From Enterococcus diestrammenae (GTDB lineage: Bacteria > Bacillota > Bacilli > Lactobacillales > Enterococcaceae), in assembly GCF_009933255.1 (NCBI RefSeq), contig NZ_MAEI01000037.1, positions 1-49,556 on the forward strand: a stretch of 49,556 bases of DNA, in the 5' to 3' direction. The notes beneath the pieces were generated by a model that did no database searches, had not been told where the DNA came from, and worked only from the letters and a program-made list of their open reading frames with translations. This document shows, piece by piece, positions 1-8,716 of this stretch. A program made the translations under genes and the position numbers. Positions within the stretch are counted from its first letter, which is position 1. Every line of letters begins with the position of its first letter.

Positions 1-139
1 AATATAGGCAACATAGATAACAATGCGTAGCCAAATTAAATTAGTTTTTCTAAGATTATATATTTCTCCTAAGTATCATTATATTTTATTATCATCTATA
101 TTGTCAGAGACTATAAGCAGTATCAATTGCTTCAGTGGG

Positions 140-244
140 TTAATGAGAAATTTCTACATTGACACTTTTGTATCTATCTGATATACCCAACACTTCTGGA
201 GCGATTTTCATATAAACAAACTGATTTTCTCTTGATCTCTGCAT
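140..244 (-). CDS. Possible small ORF or gene-end fragment, 34 codons
   Basis: An ATG-to-TAA frame of 34 codons lies in an otherwise non-coding AT-rich stretch. The peptide contains NQFVYMKIAPEVLGISDRY and ends VNVEISH, a mixed composition that reads more like a protein tail than random AT-rich translation. No convincing ribosome binding site precedes the ATG, and an in-frame TAG lies six codons upstream of it. It could be the C-terminal end of a decayed gene. The rest of 1-353 shows nothing I can name. Confidence 0.2.
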   Translation of the reverse strand: MQRSRENQFVYMKIAPEVLGISDRYKSVNVEISH

Positions 245-353
245 ACACTTAATGTATATATTCTAGTAATTGTGAACGCTATACAAACTATAGTATCAAT
301 AAATAGAAACTGATACAGGAAATATGAGAAGCTACGGATTTGCGTGGATTATT

Positions 354-1424
354 TCAATTCAATTCCTCAAATTCCTTAATTCTAATATTGATTTGTTCTT
401 TCATAAGTGTGAGCATTTCTAAATCTAGGTGTGAAATTAAGAGGCCCAGTAGTGCGGCTTGGTCTGCCTGCGCAGCTACATATCGCTCATTAAAATCTCC
501 GTAGTCATCTTCATCGGGAAAATTCTCTTCTAAAATATTAATCAGACTTAATTGAAGGGAACTAAAATCTTCAACTTCATTGAGCAATACTTTAAATACG
601 ATTTCTGAGAAAAGATCAAAGGCTATTTCGTTCTTATACTTAAAGGTATCATAGCAATTCTGAATTTCATCAATAAATTGATTGCTATCTTCAGCAAAGT
701 GACTATATGATTTTTTTACCCACTCAACACTCCAAAAAATTCTTTGTAGATTATATGACTCAATCCTATACTTGCTTCCAGCTGCATTATCAATTGACTC
801 AGTAAAAATACTAGTAATAGTTTTGATACCATACAAAACTGAATTACGAAAGTCATTTTTTAAGTAGTATAACCTTCCTACCACTTCGTCATTCTTATCT
901 TGAAAGTACTCAACCATTTCCTCGTAGGGATCAATTTCTGGGTGGCTAAAAAAATATTGTATATTAAATCGATTGTTATGATCTGAATGTCCATAAATAT
1001 CATACTTATAAAGAGAAAACCAAACCACATTGTGGTATTTTTCAAGAGCCTCAAATCCGCTATCCGTGATGATATAAAACGGTTTATAGAGGGGGCTATT
1101 TATTATATTTTCATCACTCAAATGAACTTTTGCAAGTTCAACAAGTGAATATTTTGTTTTGGTTTTTATCTTTTTACATCCAATCTCTGTAAGCAAGTTT
1201 TTTAATTCAGCAACATTGAAATAAGGAATATATTCTTTTGGAAAGTTTTTTCTAATTAAACCTTCTGAGTAAAGTCTATCAATACTTTTATCTATATCGA
1301 AATGTTCGGAAACATCATTTACCATGAAAAAAGAACCAGTGATTAGTCTATATGGATTTGCTACTTGGACTCTCTTGTCTTGTATACTAGAAAGCACCAA
1401 AATATCTTCTGCTTTGATAGCCAT
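354..1424 (-). CDS. Hypothetical protein, AT-rich, possible SAP-like motif
   Basis: This 356-residue protein is not recognised. The start is supported by AGGAG seven bases before the ATG. Residues about 70-100 (core VAELKNLLTEIGCKKIKTKT) resemble the helix-extended-helix of a SAP motif, which in other proteins binds nucleic acid; this is a weak resemblance. The rest looks soluble and mostly helical, with acidic stretches and no signal peptide or membrane segment. The gene is clearly richer in A and T than the housekeeping genes beside it, which suggests acquired DNA. It faces away from the hairpin module at 1632-1781 and appears to be a single-gene unit. Similar SAP-bearing hypothetical proteins occur in Firmicute prophages and islands, but no prophage gene is visible here. 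Confidence 0.6.
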   Translation of the reverse strand: MAIKAEDILVLSSIQDKRVQVANPYRLITGSFFMVNDVSEHFDIDKSIDRLYSEGLIRKNFPKEYIPYFNVAELKNLLTEIGCKKIKTKTKYSLVELAKVHLSDENIINSPLYKPFYIITDSGFEALEKYHNVVWFSLYKYDIYGHSDHNNRFNIQYFFSHPEIDPYEEMVEYFQDKNDEVVGRLYYLKNDFRNSVLYGIKTITSIFTESIDNAAGSKYRIESYNLQRIFWSVEWVKKSYSHFAEDSNQFIDEIQNCYDTFKYKNEIAFDLFSEIVFKVLLNEVEDFSSLQLSLINILEENFPDEDDYGDFNERYVAAQADQAALLGLLISHLDLEMLTLMKEQINIRIKEFEELN

Positions 1425-1631
1425 TTTTTCATACTCCTATTAGTTATTAGATTATTATAAATTGAATATCCTAGTTCATCAATTTCTTCAGTTGATTGAT
1501 TGCTTCAATAATCCGCCTTGGCACAGGACGATCGATATTGTAATATATTTCAAATTATATCCTTCCATAATTTCGACTTCTTTGTACTTACACATTCATT
1601 TTGTATGTGCTAAGCTGTTTGTTTTATTTGC

Positions 1632-1689
1632 AAAAAAAAACCATTCCTTTCAATTGAGCCTGAGCAACCCAATTGTACGACAGGAATGG
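1632..1689 (-). terminator. Strong intrinsic terminator, two-tier hairpin
   Basis: Arms CCATTCCT (1641-1648) and AGGAATGG (1682-1689) enclose a second pair of CAATTG arms (1651-1656 and 1670-1675). Read on the minus strand the hairpin runs directly into nine T residues (A-run 1632-1640). It could end transcripts coming from pepA or from the hairpin module just upstream. Confidence 0.6.
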
Positions 1690-1716
1690 GATTTTTGGTG
1701 GCATAGCCTACAATTC

Positions 1717-1781
1717 TCTACCGCATAGCGGGTAGTTTTTTCCGGATGCTTTGCAATCTCAAAAGGGCTCCACGCCCTTTA
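1717..1781. other. Two further hairpins in the pepA 3' region
   Basis: A near-palindrome at 1717-1735 (CTACCGC-ata-GCGGGTAG) is followed on the plus strand by six T. A perfect 7-bp stem AAAGGGC/GCCCTTT lies at about 1763-1781. With the terminator at 1632-1689 this makes three hairpins in 150 bases between two genes. The gene-free stretch 1425-1807 holds nothing else I can identify. Confidence 0.45.
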
Positions 1782-1807
1782 TCACTGAAGGATGTTTACT
1801 TTTCTTT

Positions 1808-2893
1808 TTAGTAGGAACGGATAGCTTCCACTGTTTCATCGTCCAGACGACGAACCACTTCTGTTACCAATTTTACTGTATTCAAATAATCGTCTTCATG
1901 GATCACTGAAGTATGGGAATGCAAATAACGAACCGGCACCGTAATCGCTAAAGAAGGCACGCCGTCGCGAGTCAAATGCATTTGTCCGGCATCGGTACCG
2001 CCACCGGTAATCACGGTGTATTGGAAAGGAATGTTCAGCTCTTCTGCCACACCAATCACAAAGTTCAACAGTTTTTTATGAGGAACCATCGAAGCGTCAA
2101 AAATCAAGATTTGAGGGCCTTTTCCAAGTTCCGAATCCGCTTCTTTTGGACTCATTCCTGGTGTATCCCCAGCCGTCCCAGTATCCAAGGCAAAGGCGAT
2201 ATCGGGATTTACCATGTGGGTGCTGGTACGCGCCCCTCGCAAGCCCACTTCTTCCATCACGTCACTACCGGCAAAAAGGCAGTTAGGATGGCCTTCTTTG
2301 GCTAAGGTTTCCAATACCCGTAAGGAGACCGCCGTCCCGATTCGATTGTCCCACGCTTTGGCCAGCAAAAATTTGCCGCCATTTAAACGTTTGTATTGGA
2401 TATAAGGCGTCACCATATCCCCTGGACGAATGCCCCACGCTTTGGCTTCTTCTAAAGAACTTGCGCCGATATCGATGAACATCTCTTTAATGTCGTAAGG
2501 TTTATTACGGACTTCAGGGGTCAAGACATGAGGCGGTTTTGAACCAATTACTCCGTGAATCAATTCCCCCGCTTGTGTTTTAATCTCCACTTGTTGCGCT
2601 AACATCACTTGGCCCCACCAGCCACCAAGGGTTTGGAATTCGATAAAGCCTTTTTCGGTAATTTTGGTCACCATAAAGCCGACTTCATCCATGTGACCGG
2701 AAATAAAAATTTTCGGTCCGCCACCTTCACCTACGTGTTTGGCGATGACGCTACCTAATCCGTCGAAGAAGATATCTTCGGCAAACGGTTGGGCATAGGA
2801 TTTGAAGATTTCCCGCACTTCTTCTTCATTTCCGGGAACTCCTCGTGCAGATGTGAGGTCAATTAACAATTGCTCCTCTTTGTTTTCAAGCAT
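1808..2893 (-). CDS. pepA: M42 family aminopeptidase (glutamyl aminopeptidase / YtoP-like)
   Basis: A 361-residue cytosolic metallopeptidase of family M42, which trims N-terminal residues (Glu/Asp in lactococcal PepA) from peptides. Its length is typical. Metal and catalytic motifs are visible: GHMDEVG near residue 67, AWDNRIG near 180, and MEEVGLRGA near 214, which holds the catalytic Glu and metal-binding Glu. A later GGTDAGQ and the C-terminal RYLHSHTSV carry the remaining His ligand. A TATAAT box on the minus strand (3024-3029) gives it its own promoter with a leader of about 120 bases. A ribosome binding site AAAGGAG precedes the ATG. The name pepA follows lactic acid bacteria; ytoP or frvX-like are the alternatives in this family. 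Confidence 0.9.
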   Translation of the reverse strand: MLENKEEQLLIDLTSARGVPGNEEEVREIFKSYAQPFAEDIFFDGLGSVIAKHVGEGGGPKIFISGHMDEVGFMVTKITEKGFIEFQTLGGWWGQVMLAQQVEIKTQAGELIHGVIGSKPPHVLTPEVRNKPYDIKEMFIDIGASSLEEAKAWGIRPGDMVTPYIQYKRLNGGKFLLAKAWDNRIGTAVSLRVLETLAKEGHPNCLFAGSDVMEEVGLRGARTSTHMVNPDIAFALDTGTAGDTPGMSPKEADSELGKGPQILIFDASMVPHKKLLNFVIGVAEELNIPFQYTVITGGGTDAGQMHLTRDGVPSLAITVPVRYLHSHTSVIHEDDYLNTVKLVTEVVRRLDDETVEAIRSY

Positions 2894-3021
2894 TGCCTTT
2901 GCTCCTTTATCAATTAAGTAAGTCCCAGTAGAACAGAAGCCTGTTGCTCAAAAGCTGAGGCGCTTGCTGCGGTCTCGGCTTTGGTTCACTCGACTTGTTC
3001 ACTGAGCTTCATTTCACTAAG

Positions 3022-3055
3022 GCGTATTATAGCATGCCGGGTAACTTTTTTGGAA
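3022..3055 (-). promoter_or_regulatory. Promoter of the M42 peptidase gene
   Basis: Minus-strand TATAAT is preceded at about 18 bases by a weak TTCCAA. The leader that follows contains an imperfect hairpin (AAGCCGAG...CTCAGCTT). No T-box consensus (AGGGTGGNACCGCG) was found. Confidence 0.45.
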
Positions 3056-3092
3056 AAAAAGGGGGATAAAAAATGTCCGATGAGAAAACTTT

Positions 3093-5150
3093 TTAATCGC
3101 TTTCCGCAGCCCGGATGAAAAAATGGGAAGTGATTCCATAAGCAAGGACATACATCAAGGCCATGACTACACAAAAGAGGTAAGCCAGCCAGTAGCTTTC
3201 ACTGTGAATAAACTGGGCCCAGACATGGATCGCAAAGCTCGAATGACAGACAATCAACAAAATCGGTGGCGCAAAAACCCAAGCCAGCTGCCGATGAATA
3301 ATCCCTCGAATCGCTTTGCGGGAAATTCCTAATTTGCGTAAGAGTTGAAAATTCTGGGTCTCATTAGCCAATTGTGAAAACAGGCGGAGCATCATAATGC
3401 CAGCGGTCGTCACCGAGATGGTCATTCCAATAAAAACAGCGACATAGACAAAAATCCCCGATTCTCGTCGCAGTCGGCGTAGTTCTTGGTACCGATTGAT
3501 CAGATTTAGCCGATTATAACTTTGCTGACCGGATTGACTGGTTCCCTTGAGCTGGTTTTGATCGGTACTCAGTTGCCCACTTAATTTCTGGTTGGCATAG
3601 GAATACTGGTAATAGATTTCATCCCCCCAACTGGTAGGTAACGTGTCATTTAAAGCCAGCGACCACCCTTTTTCTGCGGGGAGTTTGGCTTCCACCATAG
3701 CGATAGGATACACGACACCCGTCGCCTGATCATAAGTTTTCTGGGTAACGACTAAGACTCCCATGCCATAACGCATCTCGGTGTCCCCCAGCAAATCCGG
3801 ATAAAACTGTTTCACTTCAAGAGTTGGCAAATTCGGTAAAGTAAAGCGATGGTCCACCGTGGTTGTGTTGCGAAACGTAGTGTAGCCATACTCGAACATC
3901 ACCGCCTCGTGGTCATTCTTCAATTGAACCGCCGGCAAGTCCGGGTGCTGTTTGGCGAAGGCGCGGTATTCTTCTTCAGTCAATAAATCATAGAGCTGGA
4001 CTTGTTGGCTTTTATCCGTGCGCAAAAACAAGCGGGTGGTATGAGCCATGGTCACTTTATAATGCAAGGTAGTGGTGTGGGTCACTTTGCCCCCGAGTTG
4101 TGCCAATTGGTTAGCCAGTTTTTCCGTATCTTCTCCCCGCACTTGAAAGTCGCTGGGATTGCTATTGCGCAACACTTGCGAACGAATGGTCACAAAAGAC
4201 AGCGCGCCGGCTATCACAGTCAAAGCCGCAGCAGTCGCTAAAGTCGCCCAAGCCAAAGAACGCCAGTGACTCAATATTTGAAACGGACTATTCCCATAAG
4301 CATAAAACCGCAAATGTTGATAGGCGTGCTTACGAAACCGTCGCAAGAAGCGAAAAAAAGTCGGTAAGGTAAAGCGAAAGAACAAGTATGTCCCCACCAC
4401 ACATAAGGTCAATACCAAAAACGGGAGCCATAAGATGATGCCATAACGGTCAGTGGCGGAAATATAAGCGATGATATACTCCCGGATAAAAAAGGACAGC
4501 CAATACCCGACTAGTAAGCAAGCTAAGCCCAATACGCCTAAAAGTCCCGTCCAGCGAGAGCCCCGCATTTTTCGCAGAATTTTTTGCGACCGCCGCCCGA
4601 AAAGATCCTGCAATTGATTCCGTCGTATCAACCAGGCATTTTGACAAGCAATCCCTCCATAGATCAACAAAAAAGCCAGCAAAGTCCCATAAACCGAAGA
4701 TAAGGAAAGGTAAAAATGACTTGTCAAATCCAGATCCATGGCTTTTACCAAAATCATGGCAAACAATTTCGAAAAAATGATACCCATCAAGATGCCGGTG
4801 ACAAAGGCGGCCACATTCATCGCGAAGTTTTCCAAAACAAACTGACTCATAATCCGGCGCTTTCGCAGGCCAAAGAGCTGGTATAAGCTCATCTCGCGGT
4901 AGCGCTTGACCACAAAAAAGCGATTGGCACTCAACATAAAGAAGATCAGAATCAGCAGCATCGCCAAATTTCCGAGACTTAAGACGCTGGAGATCTGAAT
5001 CTCTGGCTGCGCCCGCTGTACCAGAGGTTGGTCTCTTGTCATGGCGGCAAAGGAATAGTAGATCATCACCGCAAAAGTCATACAGATGAAGTAAACTGTA
5101 TAATCTTTATACTGTTTCAAAAAACTCCGCCAAAACAGTTTAGTGAGCAT
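3093..5150 (-). CDS. BceB-type ABC transporter permease (FtsX fold)
   Basis: A 685-residue membrane protein with the layout of the BceB/VraG family, the permeases of peptide-antibiotic detoxification transporters. There are about ten membrane segments. A large predicted extracellular domain of about 240 residues lies between segments 7 and 8, roughly residues 315-560, and FtsX-like segments follow at the C-terminus. I place the start at 5150 rather than the longer in-frame ATG at 5171, because GGAGGAGG sits upstream of this ATG and the family begins MLxKLFWRxF. The coding region overlaps the ATPase gene by 11 bases, so the two are translationally coupled. No BceRS two-component genes lie next to it, so its regulator must be elsewhere or absent. 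Substrate is unknown; bacitracin-like or lantibiotic peptides are an inference from the family. Confidence 0.85.
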   Translation of the reverse strand: MLTKLFWRSFLKQYKDYTVYFICMTFAVMIYYSFAAMTRDQPLVQRAQPEIQISSVLSLGNLAMLLILIFFMLSANRFFVVKRYREMSLYQLFGLRKRRIMSQFVLENFAMNVAAFVTGILMGIIFSKLFAMILVKAMDLDLTSHFYLSLSSVYGTLLAFLLIYGGIACQNAWLIRRNQLQDLFGRRSQKILRKMRGSRWTGLLGVLGLACLLVGYWLSFFIREYIIAYISATDRYGIILWLPFLVLTLCVVGTYLFFRFTLPTFFRFLRRFRKHAYQHLRFYAYGNSPFQILSHWRSLAWATLATAAALTVIAGALSFVTIRSQVLRNSNPSDFQVRGEDTEKLANQLAQLGGKVTHTTTLHYKVTMAHTTRLFLRTDKSQQVQLYDLLTEEEYRAFAKQHPDLPAVQLKNDHEAVMFEYGYTTFRNTTTVDHRFTLPNLPTLEVKQFYPDLLGDTEMRYGMGVLVVTQKTYDQATGVVYPIAMVEAKLPAEKGWSLALNDTLPTSWGDEIYYQYSYANQKLSGQLSTDQNQLKGTSQSGQQSYNRLNLINRYQELRRLRRESGIFVYVAVFIGMTISVTTAGIMMLRLFSQLANETQNFQLLRKLGISRKAIRGIIHRQLAWVFAPPILLIVCHSSFAIHVWAQFIHSESYWLAYLFCVVMALMYVLAYGITSHFFIRAAESD

Positions 5151-5907
5151 GACGTCGGCCTCCTCCGCCAATCGTGGCCTGCATATCGATCACCTTATCA
5201 AAAAATTCTTGGCGACTGCCCCGCTTGACGATTTCTGAAAAAAAGACACCATCTTTGATAAATAAGATCCGATTGCAATAGCTGGCAGTATAGGGATCGT
5301 GGGTCACCATCAAAATCGTAACATCATCTTCTTGATTGACTTTAGTCAAGTAATGCAAGAGTTCAGTAGCTGATTTTGAATCCAAAGCGCCGGTGGGTTC
5401 GTCAGCAAAGATGACTTTCGGACGGACGACGATGGCGCGGGCAGCCGCGACCCGTTGTCGTTGTCCCACGGAAAGTTCAGCCGGATAACGATCCAACAAA
5501 AGACTGATGCCCAACAAGTCTGCTGCCTGATGCAGGCGGGTTTCAATCTCTTTCACCGGTAGCTGATCAATCGCCATGGGTAAGATGATATTGTCTTTGG
5601 CTGTCAAGGTATCCAAGAGATTAAATTCTTGGAAAATAAAGCCCAAATCTTGCCGGCGAAAATCACTCAGCTGGCTTTCCCGCATATTGGTGACGTCTTT
5701 GCCCGCCACTTCGACAGTACCAAAGGTCGGTAAGGCAATTGAAGCCAAAATATTCATCAAGGTCGTCTTGCCTGCCCCACTTGGACCCATGATGCCGACA
5801 AATTCACCTTCTGCCACACTAAAGGAGAGATTGTCCAACACTTTTGTTTCATTAAAACGATTGCCGTAAGTCTTGCTTAAATGTTTGACATCGATAATTT
5901 TTTTCAT
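5140..5907 (-). CDS. BceA-type ABC transporter ATP-binding protein
   Basis: A 255-residue nucleotide-binding subunit paired with the permease downstream. It shows Walker A GPSGAGKTT (about residue 40), Walker B VIFADEPTG (about 165) and a D-loop ALDSKS. The signature reads LSVGQRQR, where most relatives have LSGGQ. The C-terminal tail ends GGGGRRHAH and overlaps the start of the permease gene. The ATG is preceded by AGAGG. The promoter upstream (5947-5975) suggests the pair forms its own operon, divergent from nrdD. The MacB/LolD class is the other ATPase group to consider, but the BceB-like partner argues for the detoxification type. Confidence 0.88.
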   Translation of the reverse strand: MKKIIDVKHLSKTYGNRFNETKVLDNLSFSVAEGEFVGIMGPSGAGKTTLMNILASIALPTFGTVEVAGKDVTNMRESQLSDFRRQDLGFIFQEFNLLDTLTAKDNIILPMAIDQLPVKEIETRLHQAADLLGISLLLDRYPAELSVGQRQRVAAARAIVVRPKVIFADEPTGALDSKSATELLHYLTKVNQEDDVTILMVTHDPYTASYCNRILFIKDGVFFSEIVKRGSRQEFFDKVIDMQATIGGGGRRHAH

Positions 5908-5946
5908 AGACTACCTCTTTCAACTCTGACTTCCTTGGTTTTCTTC

Positions 5947-5975
5947 ATACTATCAAGAATCGCCAAAAACAACAA
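5947..5975 (-). promoter_or_regulatory. Promoter of the BceAB-type operon
   Basis: On the minus strand -35 TTGTTG (5970-5975) and -10 TAGTAT (5947-5952) are separated by 17 bases. Transcription would begin about 35 bases before the ATPase start codon. Confidence 0.5.
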
Positions 5976-6169
5976 TTCCCATCTTCTTAAACTTCTATGA
6001 GCAGTCTTTTTTTAAAGAATTTTTCTGCATTACCGTCAGAACAAGCCTTGTTCGAAAAGCTACAAATTTTTATAGGAAAATGTTTTGCATCCCAGTGTTT
6101 TTTTTGAGATGATAGGACAAGCGCAAAGCTTACCCCAGTCTGTTTTCATTCAAATTTTCAACTTCACAA

Positions 6170-6227
6170 ACACAACATCTAGTGTTGTTAATTCGTTTTT
6201 ATCCAGAAATAACACTATATATAGTTG
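6170..6227. promoter_or_regulatory. Tandem NrdR boxes
   Basis: Two 16-base sites, ACACAACATCTAGTGT (6170-6185) and ACACTATATATAGTTG (6212-6227), each match the NrdR-box consensus ACACWATATATWGTGT at 14 positions. Their starts are 42 bases apart, four helical turns, so both face the same side of the DNA. The second box overlaps the -35 element of the nrdD promoter, as expected for repression by the ATP/dATP-sensing NrdR. Confidence 0.82.
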
Positions 6228-6253
6228 CCTGTTTCTGATTTTTCAGATATGAT
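6225..6253 (+). promoter_or_regulatory. Promoter of nrdD
   Basis: The -35 TTGCCT (6225-6230) and -10 TATGAT (6248-6253) are 17 bases apart. The leader to the ATG is about 145 bases. The remainder of the gene-free stretch 5976-6404 shows no other gene. Confidence 0.7.
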
Positions 6254-6404
6254 AGAACATGACAAATGACCAGCAGACAATCAGGACCGCCATCGCCATT
6301 TTTTTGTGAATGGTGTCTTTTTCCACGAGTTTGGTCAGAGGCTTTTTTAGTGAAGACGGGTATCCGACTTCCTTTAAGCTGAACGAAATAAGGAGTGACT
6401 CACT

Positions 6405-8600
6405 ATGATGGAATTAAAAAGAAATGAAACAGAGACGTTGGTTCACCCCCGCCTCACCCAGATTAAAATCATCAAACGCGACGGGCGCCATGTGGATTTT
6501 GACGACCAAAAAATTTACGATGCCCTAGTCAAAGCCAAAAAAGAAGTCATGGAAGAGCAACCCCTTTCCCCTTTGGATCATGAACGGATTTTGGAAATCG
6601 TCGAACGAGTGGATTCGGAAATCGCCGAACGTTTCACTGAAAATGTCAAAATCTACGAAATTCAAAACGTGGTGGAACATATTCTTTTAGAAAAAAACGA
6701 GTATGAATTGGCCCAAGCTTATATCAATTATCGTACACAACGGGACTTTGCTCGTAGCAAAGCCACTGATATCAACTTCACCATCGGCAAATTGATCAAC
6801 AAAGATCGCACGGTGGTCAATGAAAATGCCAATAAAGATTCCGATGTTTTCAATACACAACGGGATTTAACCGCTGGGATTGTCGGCAAGTCGATTGGCT
6901 TAAAGATGCTTCCCCCACATGTGGCCAACGCCCATCAAAAAGGCGATATTCATTACCACGATCTTGATTATCATCCCTACACGCCAATGACCAACTGTTG
7001 TTTGATTGACTTCAAAGGCATGCTAAACGATGGCTTCAAAATCGGCAACGCTGAAGTCGAATCACCAAAATCCATTCAAACAGCAACAGCACAAATCTCA
7101 CAAATCATCGCCAATGTGGCTTCTAGCCAATATGGTGGCTGTTCTGCAGACCGTACCGATGAACTCCTAGCGCCTTTTGCCAAACTAAATTACAAGAAAC
7201 ATTTGGCGGATGCGGAACGCTGGATTGAATCCCCAGAAAAACGAGAAGCCTTTGCCAAAGAAAAAACTCGCAAAGATATTTTTGACGCCATGCAGAGTTT
7301 GGAGTATGAAATCAATACGCTATTTACTTCCAACGGTCAAACGCCATTTACTTCCTTGGGCTTTGGTCTAGGAACAAACTGGTTTGAACGAGAAATTCAA
7401 CGGGCCATCTTACAAATCCGCATCAATGGCTTGGGTAGCGAACGCCGGACAGCTATTTTTCCGAAATTGATCTTCTCCATCAAAAAAGGAGTCAATTTTG
7501 CGCCAGAAGATCCCAACTATGACATTAAAGAGTTGGCCTTAGAATGTGCCACTAAGCGGATGTATCCAGATATTTTGAACTACGACAAAATCATGGAACT
7601 CACCGGAAGCTTCAAAGTACCGATGGGGTGCCGGTCATTCTTGCAAGGATGGCAAGATGAAAACGGCCAAGAAGTCAATGTCGGCCGGATGAATTTAGGG
7701 GTGGTCACCTTAAACTTGCCGCGGATTGCGATGGAAGCTGGTGGCGATTTAGATAAATTCTGGCAAATCTTGGAAGAACGTTTGGAAATTGTCAAAGATG
7801 CCCTCGTCTACCGGGTAGAACGCTGTAAAGAAGCTACCCCTGCCAATGCTCCTATTTTGTATATGTATGGTGCTTTTGGTAAACGCCTCAACCGCAATGA
7901 CAATGTCAACGAACTCTTCAAAAATAAACGGGCAACTGTTTCTCTTGGCTATATCGGTTTGTACGAAGTCGCTTCTGCCTTTTACGGTGGCGCTTGGGAA
8001 TACGACCAAACCGCTAAAGACTTCACCTTAGCCATCGTCAAAGAACTCAAAGCCCATGCCGATGCTTGGGGCAATGAATACGGCTATCACTTTAGCGTCT
8101 ACAGTACCCCATCTGAAAGTTTGACGGATCGTTTCTGCCGCTTGGATACTGAAAAATTCGGTGAAGTACCAAACATCACTGATAAAGACTACTACACCAA
8201 CAGTTTCCACTATGATGTCCGCAAAAATCCGACACCTTTTGAAAAACTGGACTTCGAAAAAGACTATCCAAAATACTGCTCTGGTGGTTTCATTCATTAC
8301 TGTGAATACCCAATGTTGCAACAAAATCCGAAAGCGTTGGAAGCAGTGTGGGATTACTCCTACGACAAAGTTGGCTATCTCGGAACCAATACTCCGATTG
8401 ACCACTGCTACGAATGTGGCTTTGAAGGCGACTTCACCCCTACTGAAAAAGGCTTCGAATGTCCCCAATGTCACAACCATGATCCAAAAACTTGTGACGT
8501 GGTGAAACGAACTTGTGGCTATCTTGGTAACCCACAAGCACGTCCAATGGTTCACGGTCGCCACAAAGAAATTTCCTCACGGGTTAAACATATGAAATAA
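6405..8600 (+). CDS. nrdD: Anaerobic ribonucleoside-triphosphate reductase (class III)
   Basis: A 731-residue glycyl-radical enzyme that reduces ribonucleoside triphosphates to deoxy forms without oxygen. An N-terminal ATP-cone (IIKRDGRHVDFDDQKIYDAL, from about residue 22) senses ATP/dATP. The C-terminus carries a four-Cys zinc site (CYECG...CPQC, about 664-687) and the radical motif RTCGYLG with the radical Gly near residue 705. AAGGAG precedes the ATG. Two NrdR boxes in the promoter indicate repression when dATP is high. The activase gene nrdG lies 116 bases downstream in the same direction. Length and motifs are complete, and nothing looks damaged. Confidence 0.97.
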   Translation: MMELKRNETETLVHPRLTQIKIIKRDGRHVDFDDQKIYDALVKAKKEVMEEQPLSPLDHERILEIVERVDSEIAERFTENVKIYEIQNVVEHILLEKNEYELAQAYINYRTQRDFARSKATDINFTIGKLINKDRTVVNENANKDSDVFNTQRDLTAGIVGKSIGLKMLPPHVANAHQKGDIHYHDLDYHPYTPMTNCCLIDFKGMLNDGFKIGNAEVESPKSIQTATAQISQIIANVASSQYGGCSADRTDELLAPFAKLNYKKHLADAERWIESPEKREAFAKEKTRKDIFDAMQSLEYEINTLFTSNGQTPFTSLGFGLGTNWFEREIQRAILQIRINGLGSERRTAIFPKLIFSIKKGVNFAPEDPNYDIKELALECATKRMYPDILNYDKIMELTGSFKVPMGCRSFLQGWQDENGQEVNVGRMNLGVVTLNLPRIAMEAGGDLDKFWQILEERLEIVKDALVYRVERCKEATPANAPILYMYGAFGKRLNRNDNVNELFKNKRATVSLGYIGLYEVASAFYGGAWEYDQTAKDFTLAIVKELKAHADAWGNEYGYHFSVYSTPSESLTDRFCRLDTEKFGEVPNITDKDYYTNSFHYDVRKNPTPFEKLDFEKDYPKYCSGGFIHYCEYPMLQQNPKALEAVWDYSYDKVGYLGTNTPIDHCYECGFEGDFTPTEKGFECPQCHNHDPKTCDVVKRTCGYLGNPQARPMVHGRHKEISSRVKHMK

Positions 8601-8716
8601 GCAGCACCAACTATTCAGATAACTCTTTAAACGGGATTGTGCCCAAAAGTGTCTTGGCAACTTACGGTCACAGTCCCCTCTTTTACCCCATTTCCTTATT
8701 AGAAAGAAGTTTTGCT

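Noticed and set aside
1462..1728. 88-codon plus-strand frame
   Set aside because: It runs through two terminator-type hairpins, has no ribosome binding site and an unlikely composition.
2894..3092. T-box leader before the M42 peptidase gene
   Set aside because: The leader has a hairpin but lacks the T-box consensus and a specifier-like layout.
8028..8564. 178-codon frame antisense to nrdD
   Set aside because: Shadow of a strongly conserved gene with complete motifs on the other strand.
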